Part shown: one piece after another, positions 24,847 to 33,490 of the stretch
How the letters are laid out: every line of letters starts with the position of its first letter
Position numbering within the stretch: the stretch's first letter is position 1
Source of the DNA: Ferruginibacter yonginensis
GTDB lineage: Bacteria > Bacteroidota > Bacteroidia > Chitinophagales > Chitinophagaceae
NCBI RefSeq assembly: GCF_042651465.1
Contig: NZ_JBHSCZ010000002.1
Location: forward strand, 124,001 to 188,000
Length of the DNA stretch: 64,000 bases
Direction of reading: 5' to 3'
Position numbers and translations under genes: made by a program
Notes under the pieces: model-generated
What the model was told of the DNA's origin: nothing
Database searches by the model: none
Seen by the model: the letters and a program-made list of their open reading frames with translations, nothing else

Positions 24847-26676
24847 TTATCGCCCAAACATTTTATCCATTTCATCTTTTTTAAACGTAATATAAGTTGG
24901 TTTGCCTGTTGGTGTTACATTAGGCATATCACATAAAAATAACGATGTTGCTAGTTGTTGCATTTCTTTTAAACCCAATACTGTACCCGTTTTTATAGAT
25001 TGTTGTAAGGCTAAAGAGCGTAATAATTTTTCACGTTTAGAAAACTTTAAATCACTACTAAAATGTTTGTACTGCTCTAAAAGTTTTTCAATGGCGGCTG
25101 TTTCGCCTGCTTGTTGTACATCAGCAGGCGTACCTTGTACCACAAAACTATTATTGCCAAAATGTTCTAATTGGTACCCCAATTGTTTTAAATCGGGCAA
25201 TAAAGCTGCTAACAAAATAGCATCGGCTGGCGTTACTTCAATTACTACCGGAAACAACGATTGCTGCATTGATATAGGTGTACCTTCCACCGCTTTTGAA
25301 AAACGTTCGTACAAAATACGTTCGTGGGCATTTTGTTGGTTAATAAGCAAATAACCATTACTGTTAGCTACCACTATATAAGCTTGATGCAATTGCAAAA
25401 AATCGGCATGAGGTAAAGGTGCATCAACATGCAATGCCGTTGTAGTAAATGATGTTATTTGTGTACTTAACGGTGTAAAATCAGTATCAATGGGCTTTTC
25501 ATAAAAATCTTTCCAATGGCCTAATTCGCTGCGTTTTTCAACCAAATGTGCTTGGTTTTTTTGTGTAAATGTTTGAAAGAGTTTAGATGAAGCGGTCGAT
25601 TGTTTATCTTGATTGGAAATGGGTTTATTCACCGCATCTAAATGTTGTATAGTAGCATCTAACTCAAAATCAAGCGTAGGGGTAATACTAAACTGTGCTA
25701 ATGCATGCTTTACTGCACTTTGTACAAATGCGTACACAATTTTTTCATCTTCAAACTTAATTTCTTGTTTGGTAGGGTGTACATTTATATCAACTTGAGC
25801 AGGGTCTAAATCAATAAACAATGCATACATAGGGAAGCTATCTTTCGGTATCATTTCAGCAAAAGCACTCATCACCGCATGGTTTAAATAAGCACTTTTT
25901 ATAAAACGGTTGTTTACAAAAAAGTATTGATCGCCCCTGGTTTTTTTGGCTGTTTCGGGCTTACCCACAAAACCAATAATGTCTAAATAATCAGTACGCT
26001 CTTGCACACTCACCAATTTAGCACTGTAATTATTACCCAAAATTTGTACAATGCGTTGTTTAAGGGTGCCTTTTTCGAGATGAAAAACTTGTTGTCCGTT
26101 TGAGGTTAACGAAAAAAATATTTCAGGAAAAGCCATGGCCACCCTAATAAACTCATCAATAATATGTTTGAGTTCAGCCGGGTTGCTTTTTAAAAAATTA
26201 CGACGAGCCGGCACATTGAAAAACAAATTTTTCATGGCGATGCTGGTACCGTTTTCTGTTGCTACTGGCTCTTGTTGGGTAACCTTACTGTTTTCAATGG
26301 TTACAAATACCCCTACTTCATCAATGGCACGTTTAGTTTTAAGTTCCACTTGTGCTACGGCAGCAATACTAGCCAAAGCTTCACCTCTAAAACCCATGGT
26401 TTTTATTTGAAATAGGTCATCAATATGGCTTATTTTAGAAGTGGCATGGCGTTCAAAAGCCATACGAGCATCTAGTTCACTCATACCTTTACCATTATCT
26501 ATTACCTGCACCAATGCTTTACCAGCATCGTTTACTATTAATTTTATTTGTGTAGCCCCGGCATCAACCGCATTTTCTAACAACTCTTTTACAGCACTTG
26601 CAGGGCGCTGAATAACCTCACCAGCTGCAATTTGGTTGGCTATATTATCGGGCAATAATTGTATAATATCCTGCAC
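24847..26676 (-). CDS. mutL: DNA mismatch repair protein MutL
   Basis: The N-terminal GHKL ATPase is unmistakable: IANQIAAGEVIQRPASAVKELLENAVDAGA (ATP-Mg Glu and Asn), VIDNGKGM, RHATSKI and TMGFRGEALASIAAVA. The middle transducer domain and a C-terminal dimerisation domain complete 609 residues. MutL couples MutS mismatch recognition to strand removal. In the C-terminal domain the metal-binding nuclease motif DQHA(x)2E(x)4E reads NQQNAHERILYE, and the CPHGRP-like motif reads NVTPTGKP, so a latent endonuclease seems absent. The start is GTG at 26676; a promoter-like TTG-N18-TAAATTTG lies just upstream. It is transcribed alone. Confidence 0.95.
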   Translation of the reverse strand: MQDIIQLLPDNIANQIAAGEVIQRPASAVKELLENAVDAGATQIKLIVNDAGKALVQVIDNGKGMSELDARMAFERHATSKISHIDDLFQIKTMGFRGEALASIAAVAQVELKTKRAIDEVGVFVTIENSKVTQQEPVATENGTSIAMKNLFFNVPARRNFLKSNPAELKHIIDEFIRVAMAFPEIFFSLTSNGQQVFHLEKGTLKQRIVQILGNNYSAKLVSVQERTDYLDIIGFVGKPETAKKTRGDQYFFVNNRFIKSAYLNHAVMSAFAEMIPKDSFPMYALFIDLDPAQVDINVHPTKQEIKFEDEKIVYAFVQSAVKHALAQFSITPTLDFELDATIQHLDAVNKPISNQDKQSTASSKLFQTFTQKNQAHLVEKRSELGHWKDFYEKPIDTDFTPLSTQITSFTTTALHVDAPLPHADFLQLHQAYIVVANSNGYLLINQQNAHERILYERFSKAVEGTPISMQQSLFPVVIEVTPADAILLAALLPDLKQLGYQLEHFGNNSFVVQGTPADVQQAGETAAIEKLLEQYKHFSSDLKFSKREKLLRSLALQQSIKTGTVLGLKEMQQLATSLFLCDMPNVTPTGKPTYITFKKDEMDKMFGR

Positions 26677-26692
26677 ACTATTTATTTAGTTG

Positions 26693-26721
26693 CAAATTTA
26701 CTTACACTAAAGTGAAAACAA
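26693..26721 (-). promoter_or_regulatory. Bacteroidota-type promoter for mutL
   Basis: On the minus strand TTG (26721-26719) is followed after 18 bases by TAAATTTG (26700-26693). Spacing and -7 sequence are identical to those found upstream of the M16 gene at 10107. The leader to the GTG start would be only about ten bases. Confidence 0.6.
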
Positions 26722-26794
26722 CCGTAAATAATATGAACAAGCAGCATTTTTAATACCCAATACTGCGTTTTAAAGTAGTGCTGTTATGAGTAAT

Positions 26795-26917
26795 TGCCGC
26801 CACAACTACCGCCGAACAAGGGCTGCCGGATGGTAGCGGCACCGAAACCGCCACAGCGGTGCAGGTACAGCGAACAGCCGGGAACCCAGCTGAACTTTGC
26901 AGCTTGTACACAGCCCC
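26795..26917. other. GC-rich structured intergenic element
   Basis: This stretch stands out from the AT-rich surroundings: 41 of the 60 bases from 26821 to 26880 are G or C. It contains nested inverted repeats: TGCCG (26795-26799) with CGGCA (26837-26841), CTACC (26806-26810) with GGTAG (26832-26836), ACCGC (26847-26851) with GCGGT (26856-26860), and a GGG-AA-CCC hairpin near 26880-26887. It has no convincing coding frame and no similar copy elsewhere in the window. It lies between the divergent mutL and GH3 genes. It could be a structured RNA, an interspersed repeat or an acquired fragment. Confidence 0.6.
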
Positions 26918-26967
26918 AACGTATTTTTACATTTTAACTAACAACATCGTTTCATATATTTACGATT

Positions 26968-28971
26968 ATGTTCAAAAAAATTATAACCATTTTTATTGGT
27001 ATTACATTTAGCGCTACTAGCTTATTGGCTCAAAAAAATAATGCTGCAACAAAGTGGGTTGATAGTGTATACAAAAGCTTATCAAAAGAGCAACGCATTG
27101 CACAATTAATGGTGGTAAGACTCTCCACCATTGATATGAAAACAAAAACCGTTACTTTTTTTGAAGATAAAGTAGCTGACTTGATAAAAAACTACAATAT
27201 TGGTGGCATTTGCCTTTTTCAAGGTGGACCGGTACAACAAGCCACTATATTAAATAAGTTACACAGCTTGGCACAAACGCCCCTTTTATTGTGTATAGAT
27301 GCTGAGTGGGGCTTGGGAATGCGTATGATTGATAGCGTACTACCTTTACCTAAACAGATGATGCTGGGTGCAATTACAAATGAAAAAATAATTTATGAAT
27401 ACGGACAATTAGTAGCAGCACAATGCAAACGCATGGGTATTGCTGTAAATTATGCACCCGTTATTGATGTTAATAATAATGCCAATAACCCTGTTATAAA
27501 CGATAGAAGCTTTGGAGAAGATAAATTTAAAGTAGCTAACTACGGCATTCAGTATATGAAAGGTATGCAAGATGCTGGAGTAATGGCTTGTGCCAAGCAT
27601 TTTCCGGGCCATGGTGATGTAGCAACAGATTCACATTTTGATTTACCGATTATAAACAAAACCATGCAATCATTAGATTCGCTGGAGCTTTATCCATTTA
27701 AACAACTTTTTAAAGCAGGTATTGGTAGTGTGATGATGGCGCATTTATACATACCTTCTATTGATAAAACAACCAACAGAGCTACTTCATTATCGCCACA
27801 AAATATTAATGGCTTATTACGTACCACCTTACAATACAAGGGGCTTACTTTTACTGATGCGCTAGAGATGCAAGGTGTAAAAAAGTTTTACCCTGATGGT
27901 GCTGCAAGTGTACAATCGCTAATTGCAGGTAACGATATGCTTTGCTTGCCAGATGATGTACCCATGGTTATTACAAAAGTGAAAGCCGCCATTAAAAAGA
28001 AACAATTAAGTTGGGCCGATATTGAATTGCATTGCAAAAAAGTATTGCTAGCAAAATACCAATACCATGTAACACAACCCACCATTATAAATACCAACAA
28101 CCTTACCGCTGATTTAAATGCAGGTATACCGGCTATGCGTACCTTGGTGGCAGAAAATGCCATTACGTTGTTAGCAAAAAACAATACTTCATTTTTTCCG
28201 TTTACCAATACCCAACCTGGCGAAGTTGCTTATGTGGCTTTAGGCGCAACCACTGAAACAGCTATGGGGCAACGTTTGCGTACAACACATAACAGCACTA
28301 ACTTTTATATTGGCTACAACAATATTAATGTAGATAGCATACGCAATGCAATAAAATCATTTAAGCAAATAATAATTGGTGTACATAATTTAGGTAGGTA
28401 CCCCACCAATAATTTTGGTTTAAGCAATAATGCAATAACGTTGCTGAATATTTTACAACAAAGTAATAACAGCATCAGCTTCGTTTTTGGTAATGCTTAT
28501 GCAATTAAAAATATGTGCAATGCCAGCAACTTGGTTTTATGTTATGAAGATGATAGCATTGTACAAAATGTTGCTGTTGATATGTTACAAGGTAAATCGC
28601 CGTATAAAGGCGTATTGCCAGTAAGCGTTTGTAATAATTTTAAATTTGGTACCAGCATCATTACTACTGCCATTACACCTCTGTTTAATAAAGATGTTGC
28701 GAACGGCATTTCCATTTCGCAACAACAACAAATTGATAGTATCATACAAACTGCTATTGCTCAAAAGGCTATGCCAGGGGCGGTAGTATTCGCTTTAAAA
28801 AATGGTACTAGTTTTTTCGAAAAAGCTTACGGTACAGTTTCTGCGGATGATACCACTGCAACCAATTTACAAACCGTTTACGATGTAGCATCTGTAACAA
28901 AAATAGCAGCTACAACCCTTGCTGTTATGAAATTGTATGAAGACCAAAAATTAGATGTAAAAAAAAACTAG
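26968..28971 (+). CDS. NagZ-like GH3 hydrolase fused to serine beta-lactamase-type domain (5' part)
   Basis: A signal peptide (residues 1-21) is followed by a GH3 domain of the beta-N-acetylhexosaminidase (NagZ) type. The catalytic His/Asp loop is KHFPGHGDVATDSHFD and the nucleophile Asp lies in FTDALEMQG. A GH3 C-terminal domain follows. From about residue 590 a class C beta-lactamase-like domain begins, with SxxK at S642-V-T-K645. The frame ends at a TAG straight after a run of nine A's, while the rest of the lactamase domain continues in the -1 frame to 29867. The intact product would be about 965 residues, the length I expect for this Bacteroidota fusion. It should act in the periplasm on muropeptides. 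Whether the break is natural is open. Confidence 0.82.
   Translation: MFKKIITIFIGITFSATSLLAQKNNAATKWVDSVYKSLSKEQRIAQLMVVRLSTIDMKTKTVTFFEDKVADLIKNYNIGGICLFQGGPVQQATILNKLHSLAQTPLLLCIDAEWGLGMRMIDSVLPLPKQMMLGAITNEKIIYEYGQLVAAQCKRMGIAVNYAPVIDVNNNANNPVINDRSFGEDKFKVANYGIQYMKGMQDAGVMACAKHFPGHGDVATDSHFDLPIINKTMQSLDSLELYPFKQLFKAGIGSVMMAHLYIPSIDKTTNRATSLSPQNINGLLRTTLQYKGLTFTDALEMQGVKKFYPDGAASVQSLIAGNDMLCLPDDVPMVITKVKAAIKKKQLSWADIELHCKKVLLAKYQYHVTQPTIINTNNLTADLNAGIPAMRTLVAENAITLLAKNNTSFFPFTNTQPGEVAYVALGATTETAMGQRLRTTHNSTNFYIGYNNINVDSIRNAIKSFKQIIIGVHNLGRYPTNNFGLSNNAITLLNILQQSNNSISFVFGNAYAIKNMCNASNLVLCYEDDSIVQNVAVDMLQGKSPYKGVLPVSVCNNFKFGTSIITTAITPLFNKDVANGISISQQQQIDSIIQTAIAQKAMPGAVVFALKNGTSFFEKAYGTVSADDTTATNLQTVYDVASVTKIAATTLAVMKLYEDQKLDVKKN
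28959..28970 (+). other. A9 homopolymer at frameshift, with A AAA AAC slippery heptamer
   Basis: Nine A's (28959-28967) followed by CTAG. Reading GTA-AAA-AAA-AAC-TAG ends the protein. A -1 slip, or one extra A, continues without a stop into the remainder of the beta-lactamase domain. In the zero frame the run ends in A AAA AAC, a known type of -1 slippery heptamer. Confidence 0.7.
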
Positions 28972-29867
28972 TTACCTACTTACCTGAAACTTTTGGCACC
29001 AACAAAGCTGATATTGTAATTGAAGATTTACTTACACATCAAGCTGGTTTAGTACCTTTCATTGCTTTATACAAAGAATTAATAGATGCTAATGGAAAGC
29101 CCAATCAGCAATTTTTTTCTAGTACAGCATCTGATAGCTTTTCAATAGCAGTTGCGCAACAATTATATTTAAAAACAAGCTTACAAGATACACTGTACCA
29201 CCGTATTTTAGCAAGTGCTGTTAGCCCTCAAAAAAAATATGTGTACAGCGATCTTGATTTTATTTTTTTAGGCAAGGTAGTAGAACGAATTACAGGAGAA
29301 TCGCTCAATAACTATGTGGCGAATACATTTTATAAACCTATGCATTTGTACAGTATTGGCTACCTTCCACTACATCAAAACCCTATAAATACCATTGCCC
29401 CTACTGAAAACGAAACCATTTTTAGGCAACAAAATATAAGAGCTACGGTTCACGACCCTGGCACCGCTTTAATGGGTGGTATTGCTGGCCATGCAGGTCT
29501 TTTTTCAAATGCATATGATTTGGCTGCTATTATGCAAATGCTTTTAAATGGTGGCCATTTTAATGGGCAACGTTATTTAAACGATAGCACTATAAAAACC
29601 TTTACCGCTTACCAAAGTAATATTAGTAGAAGAGGTTGGGGATTTGATAAGCCGGAAAAAGATAACAATCTGCAAAAAACACCTTACCCATGTTTACATG
29701 CAAGCAATACAAGTTATGGCCATACTGGTTTTACAGGTACCATTGTTTGGGCCGACCCAACTAATAAACTGGTTTTTATTTTTCTCTGCAATCGTTTGCA
29801 ATTCAATACCAACAATATGTTGAGCCATTTAAATGTGAGAGGGGCTATTATGAATTTACTTTATTAA
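28968..29867 (+). CDS. Beta-lactamase-type serine hydrolase domain (3' part of split GH3 fusion)
   Basis: The -1 frame is open from 28968 to the TAA ending at 29867, and its translation (LVTYLPETFGTNKADIVIEDLLTHQAG...) is the direct continuation of the class C-like serine hydrolase domain begun in the preceding frame. It supplies the YSD motif (Y-x-N/D) in KYVYSDLDF and the HTG motif in YGHTGFTGT that complete the SxxK active site. The first start codon in this frame is a GTG at 29241, which would make a 208-residue product lacking SxxK and therefore inactive. It is best read as part of one gene with 26968-28971. Codon use and similarity to the family show no sign of decay beyond the single shift. 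Confidence 0.75.
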   Translation, partial: LVTYLPETFGTNKADIVIEDLLTHQAGLVPFIALYKELIDANGKPNQQFFSSTASDSFSIAVAQQLYLKTSLQDTLYHRILASAVSPQKKYVYSDLDFIFLGKVVERITGESLNNYVANTFYKPMHLYSIGYLPLHQNPINTIAPTENETIFRQQNIRATVHDPGTALMGGIAGHAGLFSNAYDLAAIMQMLLNGGHFNGQRYLNDSTIKTFTAYQSNISRRGWGFDKPEKDNNLQKTPYPCLHASNTSYGHTGFTGTIVWADPTNKLVFIFLCNRLQFNTNNMLSHLNVRGAIMNLLY

Positions 29868-29942
29868 GTTGTAATGAATTATATATTTTAGTAATAATTG
29901 CAAAGCATATTATGTAATTTGCATATTATCCCACAAGTCAAC

Positions 29943-30404
29943 ATGAAAAAATATTTAAGTGTTTCTGTAGTTGCTGTATTATGCAGTTTGGTATCATGTA
30001 AAGATGAGTATACCATTTGCACATTAAGCAAAGATGTTAAGTTTATTGCAGGATTTTATCAATCACAAAATACACCTGCACCAGCGCCTCAATTGAGTGT
30101 GAGTATTTTAAATACAAATGCTTTTATTTATACCAACCAAGGCAATGTTGCTGAAATGGGGTTTGGTTTAAATAGTACGCTAGATAGTAACCGATATGTT
30201 ATTACAATTGCAGGTAACTTACCGAAAGATACGGTTACCATTCGTTACAGTTCCCAAACGAGTAATCTTTCTTTAGAATGTGGTAGTATTACAACCAACA
30301 CCATTAATAGTATTTCGAGTACACACCATACCATCGATTCTATAAAAATAACCAACGCAACTTGTAATAATACACCTATTCAAAATGCACGTATTTTTTA
30401 CTAA
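29943..30404 (+). CDS. Putative lipoprotein, DUF6452-like
   Basis: The 153-residue protein starts MKKYLSVSVVAVLCSLVSCKDEYT, a lipoprotein signal with a lipobox (LVSC) and Cys around residue 20. The mature part is short and beta-rich, with CTLSKDVKFIAGFY, an IYTNQGNVAEMGFGLN segment and a late Cys pair. It resembles the small DUF6452-type lipoproteins of Bacteroidota, but I can only offer that by pattern. The ATG at 29943 is chosen over a TTG 45 bases upstream because only this start gives a proper signal peptide. No function can be assigned. A terminator hairpin follows. Confidence 0.72.
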   Translation: MKKYLSVSVVAVLCSLVSCKDEYTICTLSKDVKFIAGFYQSQNTPAPAPQLSVSILNTNAFIYTNQGNVAEMGFGLNSTLDSNRYVITIAGNLPKDTVTIRYSSQTSNLSLECGSITTNTINSISSTHHTIDSIKITNATCNNTPIQNARIFY

Positions 30405-30420
30405 AAATTTTAAATAAACA

Positions 30421-30450
30421 AAAAGCGCCATTAAATTTGATGGCGCTTTT
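30421..30450. terminator. Bidirectional intrinsic terminator
   Basis: Stem AAAAGCGCCAT / ATGGCGCTTTT with an 8-base A/T loop lies between the convergent lipoprotein and M16 genes. Confidence 0.88.
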
Positions 30451-30470
30451 TGTTTGATAACTTATTGGTA

Positions 30471-33404
30471 TTAATACCCAAACAATGCTTCTAAACTAAT
30501 TTTTTTAACGGTGCCATATTTCTCTAATGCGGTTGCTGGCACTTTACTTTCACTTGCTACAATACAATAGGTGTAAGGTTTATTGGCAATGTATTTAGCA
30601 TGAAATGCTTTTAATTCATTGTAGCCAATTTTGTCAACTGCCGTGTAGGTAGTTTTGCGTAAATCTTGTGTTAACCCTTTTTGCTGTGCTGCTAAGTAAT
30701 TGAAAATAATACCATCTTGAGTAATACGTTCTGTTTCAATATCTTTTTTAATACTACTTCTAGCAAATTCAATATTTGATTTTACTTCGGGCACGCTATT
30801 TAATAAATCATTCATTGCTTCAATTGATTCTTTAAACTTATCAGCTTGGCTACCAACATAAGCGATGGTATAAAAAGGATCTTCCTTTTTTTCTGGCAAT
30901 GCATAAAAGGCAAATGTGCTGTAGGCCAACGCTTTTGACTCCCTAATTGTTTGAAACACCAAGGCACCCATTCCGCCGCCAAAATAGTTATTAAACATAG
31001 CAATGGTAGGCTCTTCAGCTGCATTGTATACATTATTATTACGTATCCAACGGGTTTCTACCTGCACCATATTATAATCGGCAAACAAAACTTGGTTAGC
31101 AGTTTGCGTTGTTGGCGTAAATTGTTTTTTAGCAGCCGGCGTTTTAAAGGTTGCTGGTACATAATGCAATGCTTTTAACCCAGCAGTGAAAGCCGCTAAA
31201 GGCTTAGGACCATAATACAATATTTTATGATTGTATTTATTTAAATCGTGTAATATAGCTACTAATTCATCAGCAGTGGTTTGTTCTAATGCAGCATTGG
31301 TCAATACATTATTAGTTGGGTTTTCAGCACCAAACCTTGCATACGATGTAAGTGCATTTAAAATAGCGCCCTTGTTTAACTTAGCATCGTTTCTTGCTTT
31401 GAGCGTACGTGCTTTTAATGAAGCCATTGCAGCTTCGTTAGGTTTACAATTTGCTAAAATATTTTCAAATAAGCCAACCGCTTTATCAAAGTTTTCTTGT
31501 AAACCTTCAATAGTAACGGTAGTATACTCAGCCCCTGCACTTACGGTAAAGCTACAAGCAATGTTATAAAAGGCCTTTGTAATTTCTTCAGCACTCATTT
31601 TGTCAGTGCTTAAAAATTGTAGATACTGTGTTGCTAATCCAATTTTTTTATCGTTCCATGTACCCACATCATACCTATAACGTAGTCTAAAAATACTATT
31701 GTCTTTATTTTGAACATATAATACTTGGGCACCACCAATTGTTGATTTTTGTAAATCTTTATTATAATCTACCCATACTGGCTTGCTTGTAGAAGCAGGC
31801 ATTTGATTGATTTTTTTTACAAAATCAGATTGTTCGTTTCTGTTGGTTTCAACAGGTGTAATAGCTGGTTTTTCAACTTTTACAACGTTTTTATCTTCAC
31901 CTTTTCTTTTATAAACCAACACATAATTATCATTAAAATAATTGTTTGCAAAAGCAACAATATCTTTTTTAGTAACTTTTGATAATTGATCTGTGTAAGC
32001 TACTTGATCTTTCCAATCGAGTTCAGATGTAAAAGCATCCATTAAATCGCTTGCACGACCACCATAACCTTCTGATGCTAATATTTTATTTTTCTTTTGA
32101 TTGTTGATGATAGCTGTAATTAAACTTTCATCAAAATTTCCTTTCTTTAAATTATCTATTTCGCCTAACATTAAAGTCTTTACATCTTCTAAAGATTGTC
32201 CTGTTGTGGCTGCACCACTCATATACAAAACGCCATAATCAATTAAAGTAAAAGCTGATGCTGATGCTCTTAATAATTTTTGTTTTTTAACCAAGTTTAA
32301 ATCCATTAAACCTGCTTTACCATTGGTTAAAATTTGTCCAATCAAATCAGCCAACAACACATCTTTTGATTTATTGCCTGGCAAACGGTAACCTATTGCT
32401 ACACTTTCAGCATCGGCACCTACCACTTCTTTTATAATGGGCGCTGTAATGGGTGCTTCGGGCTCAAAATTGTATTTTGTAACTGGCTTAGGTTTCATGT
32501 AACTAAATGCCAGATCAATTTTTTTAATTAATTCATCTGCATTAAAATCACCCGACATAATGACCCCCATATTATTAGGCACATAATATTTATCGAAATA
32601 TTTTTGAATTTCAACCAACGATGGGTTTTTTAAATCATTGATGGTACCTATGGTAGTTTGCTTACCGTAGTTGTGGTTTTTAAATAACTCAGCAAATAGG
32701 GTTTCGTTTACTTTACGATTGTCATTATCTAAGCTGATATTTTTTTCTTCATACACGGCTTCTAACTCCGTATGAAAAATTCTGAAAATTGGATTTCTAA
32801 AACGCTCTGCTTGAACGGCAATGTATTTGTTGATAGATGCTGCCGGCACATCATCTGTATACACCGTTTGTTCAAATGATGTAAATGCATTGGTACCTTG
32901 AGCACCCATAGCACTCATCATTTTATCGTACTCGTTTGCAATACTGTATTTGCTTGCTACACCTGATATTGAATCTATTTGATGGTAAATAGCTTTACGC
33001 AGTACTTCATCTGTAGTATGATTGTATTGCTCATACAATGCGGCTATTTTATCAAGCTCTGGTTTTTCTTTTGCCCAATTTAACGAGCCATATTTATCAG
33101 TTCCTTTAAACAACAAATGCTCTAAGTAATGGGCTAAACCTGTGTTGGTTGATGGATCTGTTTTACTACCTGCTTTAATGGCCACGTAACATTGAATACG
33201 TGGATCTTTATTGGTAGGGCTCAATATCACTGTTAAGCCATTTTTCAACGTATAAAACCTAGCTTTTGCTGGGTCGTTGGTTACATACTTGTACGTGTAG
33301 CCACCGCTGGTAGCTTCTTTCCATTCAATAGTACTATTTTGTGCTTTGGCCAATGTAAAAGCACCACAAAACAATAGTACAAAAACTGATTTCAATTGTA
33401 GCAT
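30471..33404 (-). CDS. M16 family zinc metalloprotease (pitrilysin-like), secreted
   Basis: A signal peptide (about 1-21, ending LAKAQ) and two M16 modules are seen in 977 residues. The zinc motif HYLEH lies in TGLAHYLEHLLFKGTDKYG near residue 92, and the downstream AVYEEKNISLDN supplies the distal Glu. The second half (from about residue 540) has no zinc motif. This is a second, only distantly related M16 protein in the window; compared with the one at 7276 it has a longer insert after the zinc helix. It probably degrades peptides in the periplasm or at the surface. It is transcribed as a single gene, ending in a shared terminator. Confidence 0.92.
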   Translation of the reverse strand: MLQLKSVFVLLFCGAFTLAKAQNSTIEWKEATSGGYTYKYVTNDPAKARFYTLKNGLTVILSPTNKDPRIQCYVAIKAGSKTDPSTNTGLAHYLEHLLFKGTDKYGSLNWAKEKPELDKIAALYEQYNHTTDEVLRKAIYHQIDSISGVASKYSIANEYDKMMSAMGAQGTNAFTSFEQTVYTDDVPAASINKYIAVQAERFRNPIFRIFHTELEAVYEEKNISLDNDNRKVNETLFAELFKNHNYGKQTTIGTINDLKNPSLVEIQKYFDKYYVPNNMGVIMSGDFNADELIKKIDLAFSYMKPKPVTKYNFEPEAPITAPIIKEVVGADAESVAIGYRLPGNKSKDVLLADLIGQILTNGKAGLMDLNLVKKQKLLRASASAFTLIDYGVLYMSGAATTGQSLEDVKTLMLGEIDNLKKGNFDESLITAIINNQKKNKILASEGYGGRASDLMDAFTSELDWKDQVAYTDQLSKVTKKDIVAFANNYFNDNYVLVYKRKGEDKNVVKVEKPAITPVETNRNEQSDFVKKINQMPASTSKPVWVDYNKDLQKSTIGGAQVLYVQNKDNSIFRLRYRYDVGTWNDKKIGLATQYLQFLSTDKMSAEEITKAFYNIACSFTVSAGAEYTTVTIEGLQENFDKAVGLFENILANCKPNEAAMASLKARTLKARNDAKLNKGAILNALTSYARFGAENPTNNVLTNAALEQTTADELVAILHDLNKYNHKILYYGPKPLAAFTAGLKALHYVPATFKTPAAKKQFTPTTQTANQVLFADYNMVQVETRWIRNNNVYNAAEEPTIAMFNNYFGGGMGALVFQTIRESKALAYSTFAFYALPEKKEDPFYTIAYVGSQADKFKESIEAMNDLLNSVPEVKSNIEFARSSIKKDIETERITQDGIIFNYLAAQQKGLTQDLRKTTYTAVDKIGYNELKAFHAKYIANKPYTYCIVASESKVPATALEKYGTVKKISLEALFGY

Positions 33405-33490
33405 GAATAAAATATTTGATTATTTAGATAGTAAAAATAGCTAATAAAAAAACAATACACCTACCATTTATACATTTATGAAAGGTACTT

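Noticed and set aside
26795..26917. The GC-rich element as a tRNA or rRNA fragment
   Set aside because: No cloverleaf, anticodon arm or T-loop motif can be formed, and no rRNA-conserved segment is recognised.
29241..29867. An independent 208-residue beta-lactamase-like gene
   Set aside because: The same frame is open back to 28968 and continues the preceding domain exactly; alone it lacks the SxxK motif, so it is better read as the 3' part of a frameshifted gene.
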